Notes under the pieces: generated by a model | Database searches by the model: none | Seen by the model: only the letters and a program-made list of their open reading frames with translations | What the model was told of the DNA's origin: nothing | Program-made: the position numbers and the translations under genes | Shown: in pieces, positions 8,594 through 16,556 of the stretch | Numbering within the stretch: the stretch's first letter is position 1 | Layout: each line of letters opens with the position of its first letter | DNA from: Pseudoselenomonas ruminantium | Lineage (GTDB): Bacteria; Bacillota; Negativicutes; Selenomonadales; Selenomonadaceae | DNA length: 64,000 bases | Assembly: GCA_015058575.1 (NCBI GenBank) | Contig: SVBZ01000006.1 | Span: forward strand, 1 to 64,000 | Reading direction: 5' to 3'

Positions 8594-10129
8594 TCACTTC
8601 TCCATTGCTCTTGCTTGTATCAACTCACTCAGACGGCCAAACAACGCATGCACAGCCACAGGCTTGAGCAAATAATCCGTCATGCCGGCTGCCCTGGCCA
8701 GCTGCCGGTCGTCTGTCTCCCCATCTCCCGACAGGCCAAGGATTGGCACTTGCTGTGCATCGGCGCGCGACATCGCCCGAATAGCCCGCGTCGCTTTGAC
8801 GCCATCCATGACAGGCATGCGCATATCCATGAGCACTGCCGCAATACTCCCAAGTGCCGACTGCGCAAAGGCCTCGATCCCCTGCTGGCCATCGGCCACC
8901 GCAACGACATTCGCCTTCTGCATCTGCAAGAGATTCTCCATAAGTTCCCGATTGATTTCATTATCCTCACAGAGCAGTACCGTCTTGCCCGCCAGCTGCG
9001 GATAGCTGTGCGCAGGTTCTTCATGGCTAGGCCGCTGTTTCTGCCCTGGTGGCAGCGCGAGCCACAAATCAAACCGTGTTCCCTTGCTCTTTTCACTCTC
9101 CACATCGATGCGGCCGCCAAGCACCTCTACCAGCTGCTTGACGATGGCCATACCCAGCCCCGTCCCCTCGAGAGTACGGGTCAGTTTGGTGCGTTCCTGC
9201 GCAAAGGGCTGGAAGAGCTTCGGCAGGAAATTTGCATCCATGCCAATGCCATTATCCGCTACGATAATATGACAATTATAGCCATCACCGAAGTCGAGCG
9301 GCCCCTCCATCGAAAGCGTCACCGTACCACCTGCCGGCGTATACTTGATGGCATTGGACAACAGATTCATCAGCACCTTCTGCAGCTTGAGCTGATCGAT
9401 ATAAACGTCCTGGAATCGCATATTCTCGAGCTTAATGCGGAAATTGACCTGCTTGATTTCGGCATTGGCATGCGCCGCCACAACCACCGTATCGAGCAAA
9501 CTGTCGATGCTGATGTTCTCTGGCTCCATTTCCAGCTTGCCGCTGGCAATCTTGCTGAGATCCAGCGTCTCATTGATCAGCGACAGCATGAATTTGCCTG
9601 TCGTACGGATTTTTTCCAGATACTCCTCACGCTTCTGCCCATCGGTACGCATCGCAAGCTCCGTAAAGCCTAAGATGCCATTGAGCGGCGTCCGCATTTC
9701 ATGGCTGACATTCGAGATGAATGCCGCCTTGGCAGCCATCTCGTGCTCAGCGGCCAGGATTTTCTCATTGCGCTTGCGATCGGTAACATCGCTTAGGAAA
9801 TGCGCACAAGCCAGCCGCCCATGCCAATCAATGCCCTTCTTCTCGACGTTCATATACGTATCGTCATGCATATCGTGGCGGATCAGCTCCTGCCGCGTCC
9901 CGAGCTTCATCTTGCGCAGCTGGCAGTCCGCACAGAGACCTCTATGCCCAAACATATAATCGTAACAGGTATGGCCAGCATAATCGCCATGGCACTTGCT
10001 ATGCGCGCGCGCCGCCTTGTTCGCATACAAAAGCTCCTGCGTCTCGACATCGCAAACATAGACAATCGTATCCATATTCTCAAGCAAATCTGCCATGAGA
10101 TCCTGTGTTTCGTTTTTCTTCGTCTCCAT
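8594..10129 (-). CDS. Hybrid sensor histidine kinase (PAS, HisKA, HATPase, receiver)
   Basis: 511 residues from the ATG at 10129 (GGGGCGG 8 nt upstream; a GTG three codons earlier is possible). No membrane span is seen, so it is probably a cytoplasmic sensor. Domains in order: PAS-like region (about 10-115) with a cysteine cluster C55/C66/C69; dimerisation domain with phospho-acceptor H143 (FISNVSHEMRTPLNG); HATPase (DNGIGMD, GTGLGMA); C-terminal receiver with phospho-acceptor Asp in VLMDMRMPVMDG. There is no HPt domain or output domain, and no partner regulator lies nearby, so phosphate must pass to a protein encoded elsewhere. The signal is unknown. Confidence 0.92.
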   Translation of the reverse strand: METKKNETQDLMADLLENMDTIVYVCDVETQELLYANKAARAHSKCHGDYAGHTCYDYMFGHRGLCADCQLRKMKLGTRQELIRHDMHDDTYMNVEKKGIDWHGRLACAHFLSDVTDRKRNEKILAAEHEMAAKAAFISNVSHEMRTPLNGILGFTELAMRTDGQKREEYLEKIRTTGKFMLSLINETLDLSKIASGKLEMEPENISIDSLLDTVVVAAHANAEIKQVNFRIKLENMRFQDVYIDQLKLQKVLMNLLSNAIKYTPAGGTVTLSMEGPLDFGDGYNCHIIVADNGIGMDANFLPKLFQPFAQERTKLTRTLEGTGLGMAIVKQLVEVLGGRIDVESEKSKGTRFDLWLALPPGQKQRPSHEEPAHSYPQLAGKTVLLCEDNEINRELMENLLQMQKANVVAVADGQQGIEAFAQSALGSIAAVLMDMRMPVMDGVKATRAIRAMSRADAQQVPILGLSGDGETDDRQLARAAGMTDYLLKPVAVHALFGRLSELIQARAMEK

Positions 10130-10171
10130 GCCAATCACCGCCCCTCGTGCGTTTCATGCTCTGTTATAAAA

Positions 10172-10177
10172 ATTATA
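10172..10177 (-). promoter_or_regulatory. Candidate promoter of the hybrid histidine kinase
   Basis: TATAAT on the minus strand (10177-10172) lies about 45 nt before the kinase start. The -35 region is T-rich (TTTTAT at 17 nt) and weak. Confidence 0.5.
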
Positions 10178-10222
10178 CACGATAGGCCGCAAAAATAAAA
10201 GATTTTATCCTGGCTCTGTCTC

Positions 10223-11755
10223 TTATTCCTGGCACAAACCAACATCATTGCGCAGCTGGATGGCCTCGGCGATATGCGCTGCCGTAATAGCCTCCGTCCC
10301 GGATAAATCCGCAATCGTGCGCGCCACCTTGATGATGCGGTCATAAGAACGCGCCGACAGCAGCAAGCGCTTGAATGCCTGCTCCAGCATCTGCTGCGCC
10401 TCCGCTGTCAGCTGGCACTCCCGGCGGATGATTGCATGTGTCATCTGCGCATTACAGAACAAGCCGTATTTGCGCAGCCGCAAATGCTGCCGAGCCCGAG
10501 CCTGCTCAACCCGTGCCCGGATTGCTGCCGATGGCTCAGCCTTGTGGCTCGACGACAGTTCCCGATATTTTACGCGTGGCACACGGATATGGATATCGAT
10601 GCGGTCAAGCAAAGGCCCTGATATACGCCGCGTATAGCGCTTGATTTCGCCAGGCGTACATGAACAGTCATGATCCTTATCGCCTTGATAGCCACAAGGA
10701 CATGGATTCATTGCCGTCACCAGCATGATGTTAGAAGGGTACGTGAGCGTCGCATGTATGCGCGACACGGTAATCCGCCTGTCTTCCACGGGTTCACGCA
10801 ATACTTCCAGCGTTTTCTTGCTGAATTCCGGCAGTTCATCGAGAAACAAGACACCATGATGTGCCAATGTGACCTCACCAGGACGTGGAATGCTGCCACC
10901 ACCGATCATGGCCGTCATCGAAGTCGTATGATGCGGACTGCGATACGGACGCTGGGTAATCAGTCCGCCATTGCGCGGCAGCATGCCGGCAATGCTGTAT
11001 ATCTTCGTAACCTCGAGCGCCTCCTCGCGTGACAGGCGTGGCAGGATTGTACTTACCCGCCTTGCCAGCATCGTCTTGCCCGAGCCTGGCACGCCGACCA
11101 TCAAGACATTATGTCCGCCAGCTGCCGCAATCTCCAGCGCCCGCTTCGCCTGATACTGGCCCTGCACATCAGCAAAATCATCCAGCAGCTCTTCTCCCTG
11201 CTCTGTCTCAGTCTCCGTTTCCGGCACGGCATGCTCCAGACGCTCTTCGCCATTCAGGAACTGCACCAGCTGCAACAGATTATCGAGGGCATAGACCTTG
11301 ATGCCATCAACCAGCAATGCTTCGTTGGCATTTTCTCTGGCTACGAACAATTCCGTCAATCCCTTGTCCCGTGCCGTTATTGCCATGGGCAGGATTCCGC
11401 GGACACCACGGCATTCACCTTCGAGTGAAAGTTCTGCCGCCAGCAATGCTTTCTTTAAGCTATCGGCCGGTATCACACCATACGCCGCCAGCAATCCCAT
11501 CGCAATCGGCAAATCAAGACCAGAACTGTCCTTGCGGATATCTGCCGGAGCCAAATTGATTGTCACCTTTTCCTGCCGCAGCTGAATGCCACTATTGCGG
11601 ATGGCTGTCCGCACGCGTTCCTTTGCCTCCTTTACCGCCGCATCCGGCAAGCCCACGATTTCAAACCCCGGCAGGCCGGCAGCTGAATCCACTTCAACAT
11701 CAATGATGAGCCCGTCCACCCCCATGGTCGTAGCTCCATATGTCCGTGCAAACAT
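10223..11755 (-). CDS. comM: ComM/YifB family AAA+ Mg-chelatase-like ATPase
   Basis: 510 residues. The N-terminal ChlI-like domain (lon-protease-like fold) is followed by an AAA+ core with Walker A GVPGSGKT (about 220-228), Walker B FLDELPEF and a C-terminal helical domain. In naturally competent bacteria ComM drives branch migration of incoming DNA; in others its role is less clear, so competence is not claimed here. GGGAGG is 7 nt before the ATG. It lies 18 nt after yraN, which suggests an operon with yraN and the flhB-like gene. Confidence 0.93.
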   Translation of the reverse strand: MFARTYGATTMGVDGLIIDVEVDSAAGLPGFEIVGLPDAAVKEAKERVRTAIRNSGIQLRQEKVTINLAPADIRKDSSGLDLPIAMGLLAAYGVIPADSLKKALLAAELSLEGECRGVRGILPMAITARDKGLTELFVARENANEALLVDGIKVYALDNLLQLVQFLNGEERLEHAVPETETETEQGEELLDDFADVQGQYQAKRALEIAAAGGHNVLMVGVPGSGKTMLARRVSTILPRLSREEALEVTKIYSIAGMLPRNGGLITQRPYRSPHHTTSMTAMIGGGSIPRPGEVTLAHHGVLFLDELPEFSKKTLEVLREPVEDRRITVSRIHATLTYPSNIMLVTAMNPCPCGYQGDKDHDCSCTPGEIKRYTRRISGPLLDRIDIHIRVPRVKYRELSSSHKAEPSAAIRARVEQARARQHLRLRKYGLFCNAQMTHAIIRRECQLTAEAQQMLEQAFKRLLLSARSYDRIIKVARTIADLSGTEAITAAHIAEAIQLRNDVGLCQE

Positions 11756-11773
11756 ATCATAGCCTCCCCATTC

Positions 11774-12136
11774 TCAAACCTCAAACGCCCCTGGTATATG
11801 ATGTATCTTCCAGCCACCCGCTTCCCGTGCATATACCTCCACAACATCAAAACGGCAGAGACACCTGTCCTCCAAGTGTCTCTGCCGTAAAAACCAGCAT
11901 GCCGTCTGGATGATTTTCTGTTGTTTATAATACGTCACTGCCTGAGCCGGTGTACCACAGCCAAGGCCCCGGCGCGTCTTCACTTCCACAAAGACCACCA
12001 GCTCATCTTTAGCTGCCACAATATCGATTTCGCCTACAGGCACACGAAAATTGCGCGCACAAATCCGATAGCCCTGACGCACCAGATAATCGGCCGCCGC
12101 CTGCTCGCCTTGATTGCCCAAAACCTTGTTGTTCAT
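11774..12136 (-). CDS. yraN: YraN/UPF0102 family nuclease-like protein
   Basis: 120 residues from the ATG at 12136 (GAGG 9 nt upstream); a GTG at 12160 would add eight residues. The GEIDIVA...FVEVKTR pattern is the restriction-endonuclease-like core (D, then E-x-K) of UPF0102. Proteins of this family resemble Holliday-junction resolvases, but their cellular role is not settled. It lies between the flhB-like gene and comM, close to rnhB, a neighbourhood also seen for this family in other bacteria. Confidence 0.9.
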   Translation of the reverse strand: MNNKVLGNQGEQAAADYLVRQGYRICARNFRVPVGEIDIVAAKDELVVFVEVKTRRGLGCGTPAQAVTYYKQQKIIQTACWFLRQRHLEDRCLCRFDVVEVYAREAGGWKIHHIPGAFEV

Positions 12137-12162
12137 CTGCCGCACCCTCTTATCTTCCACGA

Positions 12163-12495
12163 TTAGAGACGGCCTTCAGGCACTTTCTCCTTTTTCGCCT
12201 TCTTGTCAATGCGATAGACATAGGCCATAACCTCTGCAATCGTCCGGTAAAGCTCCGGCGGTATTTCCCGATCGATATCGAGTGCCATCAGCATGCTGAC
12301 CAATGTCTTGTTCTGATAGACCGGGATACTATTCTGTTGCGCCGCCGCAAGGATATTCTCGGCAACATGACCGCGTCCCTTCGCTACCACCTTTGGTGCC
12401 CTGTCCTGTTCGATATCGTATTTAAGCGCTACCGCCTGCTGGGGCACATCTGGGTTGGTCTCCGGCTCTTCCTGTAACTGCTGCCTTGGTTTCAT
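12163..12495 (-). CDS. FlhB C-terminal-domain-like export switch protein (YlqH-like)
   Basis: 110 residues that match only the cytoplasmic domain of FlhB/YscU export-switch proteins: VALKYDIEQDRAPKVVAKGRG, then AAAQQNSIPVYQNKTLVSML and IPPELYRTIAEVMAYVYR. The membrane part is absent, and the autocleavage NPTH motif is not seen at the usual place. Bacillus subtilis has a similar short protein (YlqH) next to ylqG, rnhB and rbgA, the same order as here. It probably works with the FliK-like protein upstream in flagellar-type export, but this is inferred. It has its own promoter. Confidence 0.85.
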   Translation of the reverse strand: MKPRQQLQEEPETNPDVPQQAVALKYDIEQDRAPKVVAKGRGHVAENILAAAQQNSIPVYQNKTLVSMLMALDIDREIPPELYRTIAEVMAYVYRIDKKAKKEKVPEGRL

Positions 12496-12532
12496 ATCCT
12501 TATCACCTGCCTGAATGCCTCTTCACGGTCAC

Positions 12533-12561
12533 ATTATAAGTTGTTATTGTTTACTCGTCAA
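12533..12561 (-). promoter_or_regulatory. Promoter of the flhB-like/yraN/comM operon
   Basis: On the minus strand the -35 is TTGACG (12561-12556), the spacer is 17 nt and the -10 is TATAAT (12538-12533), about 40 nt before the flhB-like start. The match to the vegetative consensus is near-perfect. Confidence 0.8.
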
Positions 12562-12587
12562 GGACATTATTTCGTATTGATGGAATT

Positions 12588-14657
12588 TCACATAAAACGC
12601 CGCTCCCCAGCGGCACCAATTTTCAAGTCATTGAGCTTGAGCTCCGAATCCTTCAGCGACTCGCGCAGTGCCTTTGCCTGTTCACGGAACTCAGCAGCTG
12701 ACTCCGGATCAGAAAAGAACACCCGCAAATCAAGTTGCGTATCGTTGAATACACGGCAGGTAAGCTCTACTGCACCGATATTATCAGTCAACACGCAAAG
12801 CCTGAGCCATGTCTCCTTTTTCATTTCTCCGGTCTCCGGATCGGGCTGCTTTTCATCATAGACATGAATATAAGAAGGATATGTGCTCTCCTCCCCCATA
12901 TACATCGGCAGCATAAAATCAAGCGACCGCTGCCCCTGTACCGAGGAATTCTCTCCGCCCATCGCATTGCGCATCGAAAGCACCAGCAGCGCCACATCCT
13001 TCCCCGCCCGCTTGAGCTGGCGAGCCGTCATGCGCTTGGCAAACGTCATGTCACAAAGCTGCATGAACGCCCATAGCCGTGGCAAATCCGGCAAATTCTG
13101 CTGGACGGCTGCCTGTTGCACGGTTGCCGGTACATTCTGCTGGCAAAGGCGTATCAGCTGCTGCAGCTGCTTGGCATCCTTGTCACTCAAGGTGCTGCTT
13201 TGCCCATTGACGAAATTCTGCAGCAAAGTCAGATCCTTCTGGCTCATTTCTGCGTTTTTCAACAAAAGCTGTGCCAGGCTTTTCATGGTATTCATCGCTT
13301 GCTGCGTATTTTCCATAGTCTGGCTCATCAGCTGTGCTTTTGCCTGCTGCATCGCCGCCTGCTGGCTCTGTGGCTGGCTTGCCTGCTGCTGTCCCTGCGG
13401 CTGATTGGCTGCCTGCGAGCCTGGCTGCGACGGCTGACCTGCCTGTGCCTGCCCTTGCATCTGCGGCTGCCCCGCTGGGGCCTGGCCATTCTGCCCTGCC
13501 TGCTGCGCTGCTGTGCCTGCCTGCTGGCCACTGGCCGCATTCCCGCTTCCCTGCGGTGCATTCTGCGCCTGCGGCTGATTGGACTGATTAGCTGCCTGCG
13601 AACCTGCCTGCGACGGCTGGCCTGGCTGTGCCTGCCCTTGCATTTGCGGCTGCCCCGCTTGGGCCTGGCCATTCTGCCCTGCCTGCTGTGCGGCTGTACC
13701 AGCTGGCTGGCCACTGGCCGCATTCCTGCCTCCCTGCGCTGCATTCTGCGCCTGCGGCTGATTGGACTGATTAGCTGCCTGCGACGGCTGGCCTGGCTGT
13801 GCCTGCCCTTGCACTTGCGGCTGCCCCGCCTGGGCCTGACCGTTCTGCCCAGCCTGCTGGCCACTGGCCGCATTCCCGCTTCCCTGCGCTGCATTCTGCG
13901 CCTGCGGCTGATTGGCTGCCTGCGAGCCTGCCTGCGACTGCGGCTGGTTTCCTTGCGGCTGGCCTTGTGCCTGCTGCTGTCCCTGCGGCACCTCTTCAGC
14001 TGCCGGGCGCGGCATGAAATACTGCACCAGCTGCTTCAAAAAGCCCATGCTGTTATCCGGATTTGCCTGCATCGCTGCCGTCTGTCCCTGTGGCTGCAGC
14101 GTGAGCAGCAACGCCTGCACTTCTTTCGGCAGTTCAGTAAAACTCTTGTTATCCAGAAGCTCAAAAGCCGCCTTTGTAAGCAGCACAGGCTCCAATGCGC
14201 CTCCATTTTCTGTCGTCACCAGGGCTTTGAGATTCGACAGCAGTGCCCGCATCTCATCACTTACCTCTACCGGCATCCCTTTTTCCGCCATTGCTCCCAG
14301 CTGCGAGAGCATACGTGAAAGCGCGCTGAGCTGATCCATCGAAAAGCGCTGGCTTTCCAGCGTACTGCCCAGTCCCTGCCCCATGGTCTCCTCCAAGGAA
14401 AACGCCTGCTTGAGCACATTCTGGATAACCTTCTGCAAATCCTGCGGCATCTTATCCACGGCCTCGCTCTGATTGCTTGAAATCTTGGCCAGGATGCCTG
14501 CCATATCATCGACGGCGCTCTGGATGGAAACGTTAGTCTTCGGACTGAACGCCGCCGAAGAACTGCCACCGTCGCCACGGCGGGATACGCCTTCTGTCCC
14601 ACCGGCTGACTGCGGGCGGTCTACGGGACGGACTCCTACATTCATCGACGTTTCCAT
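12588..14657 (-). CDS. FliK-like hook-length-control protein with Q/A/G/P repeats (YlqG-like)
   Basis: 689 residues from the ATG at 14657 (AAGGA 7 nt upstream); a GTG at 14672 is possible. The N-terminal 220 residues are helical and hydrophilic. Residues about 220-435 form a disordered Gln/Ala/Gly/Pro ruler with three near-identical tandem units. The C-terminal 150 residues resemble the FliK/Flg_hook folded domain (AVELTCRVFNDTQLDLRVFF). In B. subtilis ylqG occupies this position between rnhB and ylqH. FliK-type proteins measure hook or needle length and switch export substrates by contacting FlhB, which fits the flhB-like neighbour. Whether it acts on the flagellum here is inferred. Confidence 0.78.
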   Translation of the reverse strand: METSMNVGVRPVDRPQSAGGTEGVSRRGDGGSSSAAFSPKTNVSIQSAVDDMAGILAKISSNQSEAVDKMPQDLQKVIQNVLKQAFSLEETMGQGLGSTLESQRFSMDQLSALSRMLSQLGAMAEKGMPVEVSDEMRALLSNLKALVTTENGGALEPVLLTKAAFELLDNKSFTELPKEVQALLLTLQPQGQTAAMQANPDNSMGFLKQLVQYFMPRPAAEEVPQGQQQAQGQPQGNQPQSQAGSQAANQPQAQNAAQGSGNAASGQQAGQNGQAQAGQPQVQGQAQPGQPSQAANQSNQPQAQNAAQGGRNAASGQPAGTAAQQAGQNGQAQAGQPQMQGQAQPGQPSQAGSQAANQSNQPQAQNAPQGSGNAASGQQAGTAAQQAGQNGQAPAGQPQMQGQAQAGQPSQPGSQAANQPQGQQQASQPQSQQAAMQQAKAQLMSQTMENTQQAMNTMKSLAQLLLKNAEMSQKDLTLLQNFVNGQSSTLSDKDAKQLQQLIRLCQQNVPATVQQAAVQQNLPDLPRLWAFMQLCDMTFAKRMTARQLKRAGKDVALLVLSMRNAMGGENSSVQGQRSLDFMLPMYMGEESTYPSYIHVYDEKQPDPETGEMKKETWLRLCVLTDNIGAVELTCRVFNDTQLDLRVFFSDPESAAEFREQAKALRESLKDSELKLNDLKIGAAGERRFM
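13408..13914 (-). repeat. Three in-frame tandem repeats inside the FliK-like gene
   Basis: Direct repeats begin at 13408, 13591 and 13774, giving units of 183, 183 and 141 bp, all multiples of three (61, 61 and 47 codons); a further partial unit begins at 13915. Shared blocks include CTGCCTGCGA at the unit edges and GGCCACTGGCCGCATT at 13526, 13709 and 13859. The third unit is shortened. They encode the Q/A/G/P-rich ruler. Confidence 0.95.
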
Positions 14658-14698
14658 TGCCATTTCCTTCACACACCTTTATCTAAATTCACATTTAC

Positions 14699-15469
14699 TT
14701 AGCCATTGACTAATGACCGCACCGGCTCAAACGAAAGCCGATGGATAGGACACGGGCCGTATTTCTTCAGCGCTTCGATATGCTGTGCCGTGCCATAGCC
14801 CTTATGCTGGGCAAATCCATACATCGGATATTGTTTATCATACATGTCCATCAAACGGTCACGCGTAACCTTTGCGATGATTGATGCAGCCGCAATCGAA
14901 GCCGACTTCGCATCGCCTTTGATGATGGACTCTGAAGCCATCGGCAGATTGTCAAGTTTTACCGCATCGATAAGTACCTTCTGCGGCTCAGGTTTCAGCA
15001 TGAAGACAGATTCATACATGCCATTGATTGTCGCCTGATAGATATTGACGCGATCGATAGTCTGGGCATCGATAAGCGCCGTACCGATAGCCACTGCCTT
15101 TGCCTGGATTTCGTCAAACAATTCCTCGCGTACTTTAGCCGAAATCTTTTTGGAATCGTTGATTTTCGGCAGATACAGATCATGTGGCAAAATGACAGCT
15201 GCCACCGACACGGGGCCAGCCAAGGGGCCACGCCCTGCTTCATCGACACCAGCTATTACCTCATAGCCCTCGGCCATTGCCCGATGCTCGTATTCATACA
15301 TCGTCATGACCCGCACGCGGTCCTGCTGCTCACGCTCATAACGGCGGACAAGACGCGCAACCGCTTTGCGGCTGTCCGCACGGCAGGCTGCCAGAAAAGC
15401 CGCATCGGTTTTTCCCGCAGCAAACAAAGCCTCTATATCTTTTATCGTATAATTTGCCAAATCATTCAA
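14699..15469 (-). CDS. rnhB: Ribonuclease HII
   Basis: 256 residues from the TTG at 15469. The frame extends to an ATG at 15520 inside rbgA, but homologues start near TIKDIEALFAAGK, so a TTG at 15469 or 15460 is more likely. The enzyme removes RNA from RNA-DNA hybrids and single ribonucleotides from DNA. Active-site residues are visible in GVDEAGRGPLAGP (D, E), in IDAVKLD and in the later RDRLMDMYD segment. The N-terminal extension of about 70 residues matches the Firmicutes form. It overlaps the rbgA stop, so the two genes are coupled. Confidence 0.95.
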   Translation of the reverse strand: MNDLANYTIKDIEALFAAGKTDAAFLAACRADSRKAVARLVRRYEREQQDRVRVMTMYEYEHRAMAEGYEVIAGVDEAGRGPLAGPVSVAAVILPHDLYLPKINDSKKISAKVREELFDEIQAKAVAIGTALIDAQTIDRVNIYQATINGMYESVFMLKPEPQKVLIDAVKLDNLPMASESIIKGDAKSASIAAASIIAKVTRDRLMDMYDKQYPMYGFAQHKGYGTAQHIEALKKYGPCPIHRLSFEPVRSLVNG

Positions 15470-16388
15470 TGTTTTTTTCCGCCTCTTCCTCAGCTGCCGT
15501 ATCCACCGGTACTTCATCAAGCGTCACCAATCCGAGTTTGCCTGCGCGGAACTCCGTCAAGACAATATTCTGCGCTTTTTCAAGATCAACGACACCGCCC
15601 TTGACCAGACAGCCGCGCTTGCGCCCCACAGCTTCCAGCAGCTCAAGGCCATCGGCCGGCATATCCGCCTTGAATTTGAACCGCTCGACAAGACGCTCCG
15701 GATAATCACGGCGCATCGCAGCCAGCAGCAATGCCGTAACCTGCTCGCGGTCATAGATGTCATCGTTGATGGCTCCCGTGAACGCAAGCTTAAGACCAAC
15801 CGTCTGGTCTTCAAATTTTGGCCAAAGGATGCCCGGCGTATCCAGAAGATCAAGGTTGCTGCCAATTTTGATCCATTGCTTGGCCCGCGTAACGCCCGGC
15901 TGATTCGCCGCTTTGGCTTTCACTGCCCCGGCCAGCCGGTTGATCAGCGACGACTTGCCGACATTAGGAATGCCGAGAATCATGCAGCGGGCCGCGCGCG
16001 CCCGCGCCCCTTTGGCAACAAACTTCTCCGTCTTGGGCCGCGCCAGCTCTTCTGCTTCCTTGACGAGTTGTTTCATGCCCTTGCCCTTCATCGAATCGAT
16101 GGCCACAGCAGGAATCCCCTGCGCGCGGAAATAGGCAAGCCATTTTTTCGTACACTGGCTGTCCGCCAGATCTGCCTTGTTGAGTGCAATAAGCCGCGGC
16201 TTATCCTTGATGATTTCCGCAAGCATCGGATTGGCCGAACTCGCCGGAATCCGTGCATCCAGCAGCTCGATAACGACATCTACGAGCTTCAAGTTCTCTT
16301 CAATCAACCGCTGGGCCTTCTTCATATGTCCTGGGAACCACTGCAGCGTCGGGATGTCCGTCCGTGCCGCCTTCTCTTTATCCATCAT
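15462..16388 (-). CDS. rbgA: Ribosome-biogenesis GTPase RbgA (YlqF)
   Basis: 308 residues from the ATG at 16388, which is 9 nt after GGAGG. A longer frame to 16520 exists, but it runs through a -10 element and lacks a ribosome site. It is a circularly permuted GTPase: G4 (NKADLAD) comes before G1 (GIPNVGKSS) and G3 (DTPG). The opening QWFPGHMKKA is a family signature. RbgA acts in late assembly of the 50S subunit. It is first in the rbgA-rnhB-fliK-like-flhB-like cluster, an order conserved with Bacillus. Confidence 0.95.
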   Translation of the reverse strand: MMDKEKAARTDIPTLQWFPGHMKKAQRLIEENLKLVDVVIELLDARIPASSANPMLAEIIKDKPRLIALNKADLADSQCTKKWLAYFRAQGIPAVAIDSMKGKGMKQLVKEAEELARPKTEKFVAKGARARAARCMILGIPNVGKSSLINRLAGAVKAKAANQPGVTRAKQWIKIGSNLDLLDTPGILWPKFEDQTVGLKLAFTGAINDDIYDREQVTALLLAAMRRDYPERLVERFKFKADMPADGLELLEAVGRKRGCLVKGGVVDLEKAQNIVLTEFRAGKLGLVTLDEVPVDTAAEEEAEKNIE

Positions 16389-16436
16389 ATCCATAAACCT
16401 CCGAATCAAGTTCTCCTTGCAAATGTCAATGTATCT

Positions 16437-16442
16437 ATTATA
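16437..16442 (-). promoter_or_regulatory. Candidate -10 of rbgA
   Basis: TATAAT on the minus strand (16442-16437) lies about 50 nt before the chosen rbgA start. The -35 is poor (AGACAA at 17 nt). It supports the shorter rbgA start. Confidence 0.5.
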
Positions 16443-16556
16443 CAATACGCTGGCAAGCCTTGTCTGCATTTCTGATGACTGACCGGGCAGAATATGATAT
16501 ACTATAAGCAATTTTAACACTTTATTCTCATTGATCTTTTCATTGTAAAAAAGGAT

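Noticed and set aside
7952..9673. A 573-residue plus-strand frame spanning the priA and histidine kinase genes
   Set aside because: It is antisense to two well-supported genes, and its composition (His, Arg, Gln rich) is that of a shadow frame.
13408..13914. Regular repeats that might be taken for a CRISPR array
   Set aside because: The units are long, contiguous and coding, with no spacers. No CRISPR array or cas gene was seen in the window.
13116..14318. A 400-residue open frame on the plus strand opposite the FliK-like gene, rich in Leu and Arg
   Set aside because: It is a low-complexity mirror of the CTG/GCC repeats on the minus strand and has no ribosome site or known domain.
16395..16520. 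A 42-residue N-terminal extension of RbgA
   Set aside because: It overlaps a TATAAT element, lacks a ribosome site and is absent from homologues; GGAGG favours the start at 16388.
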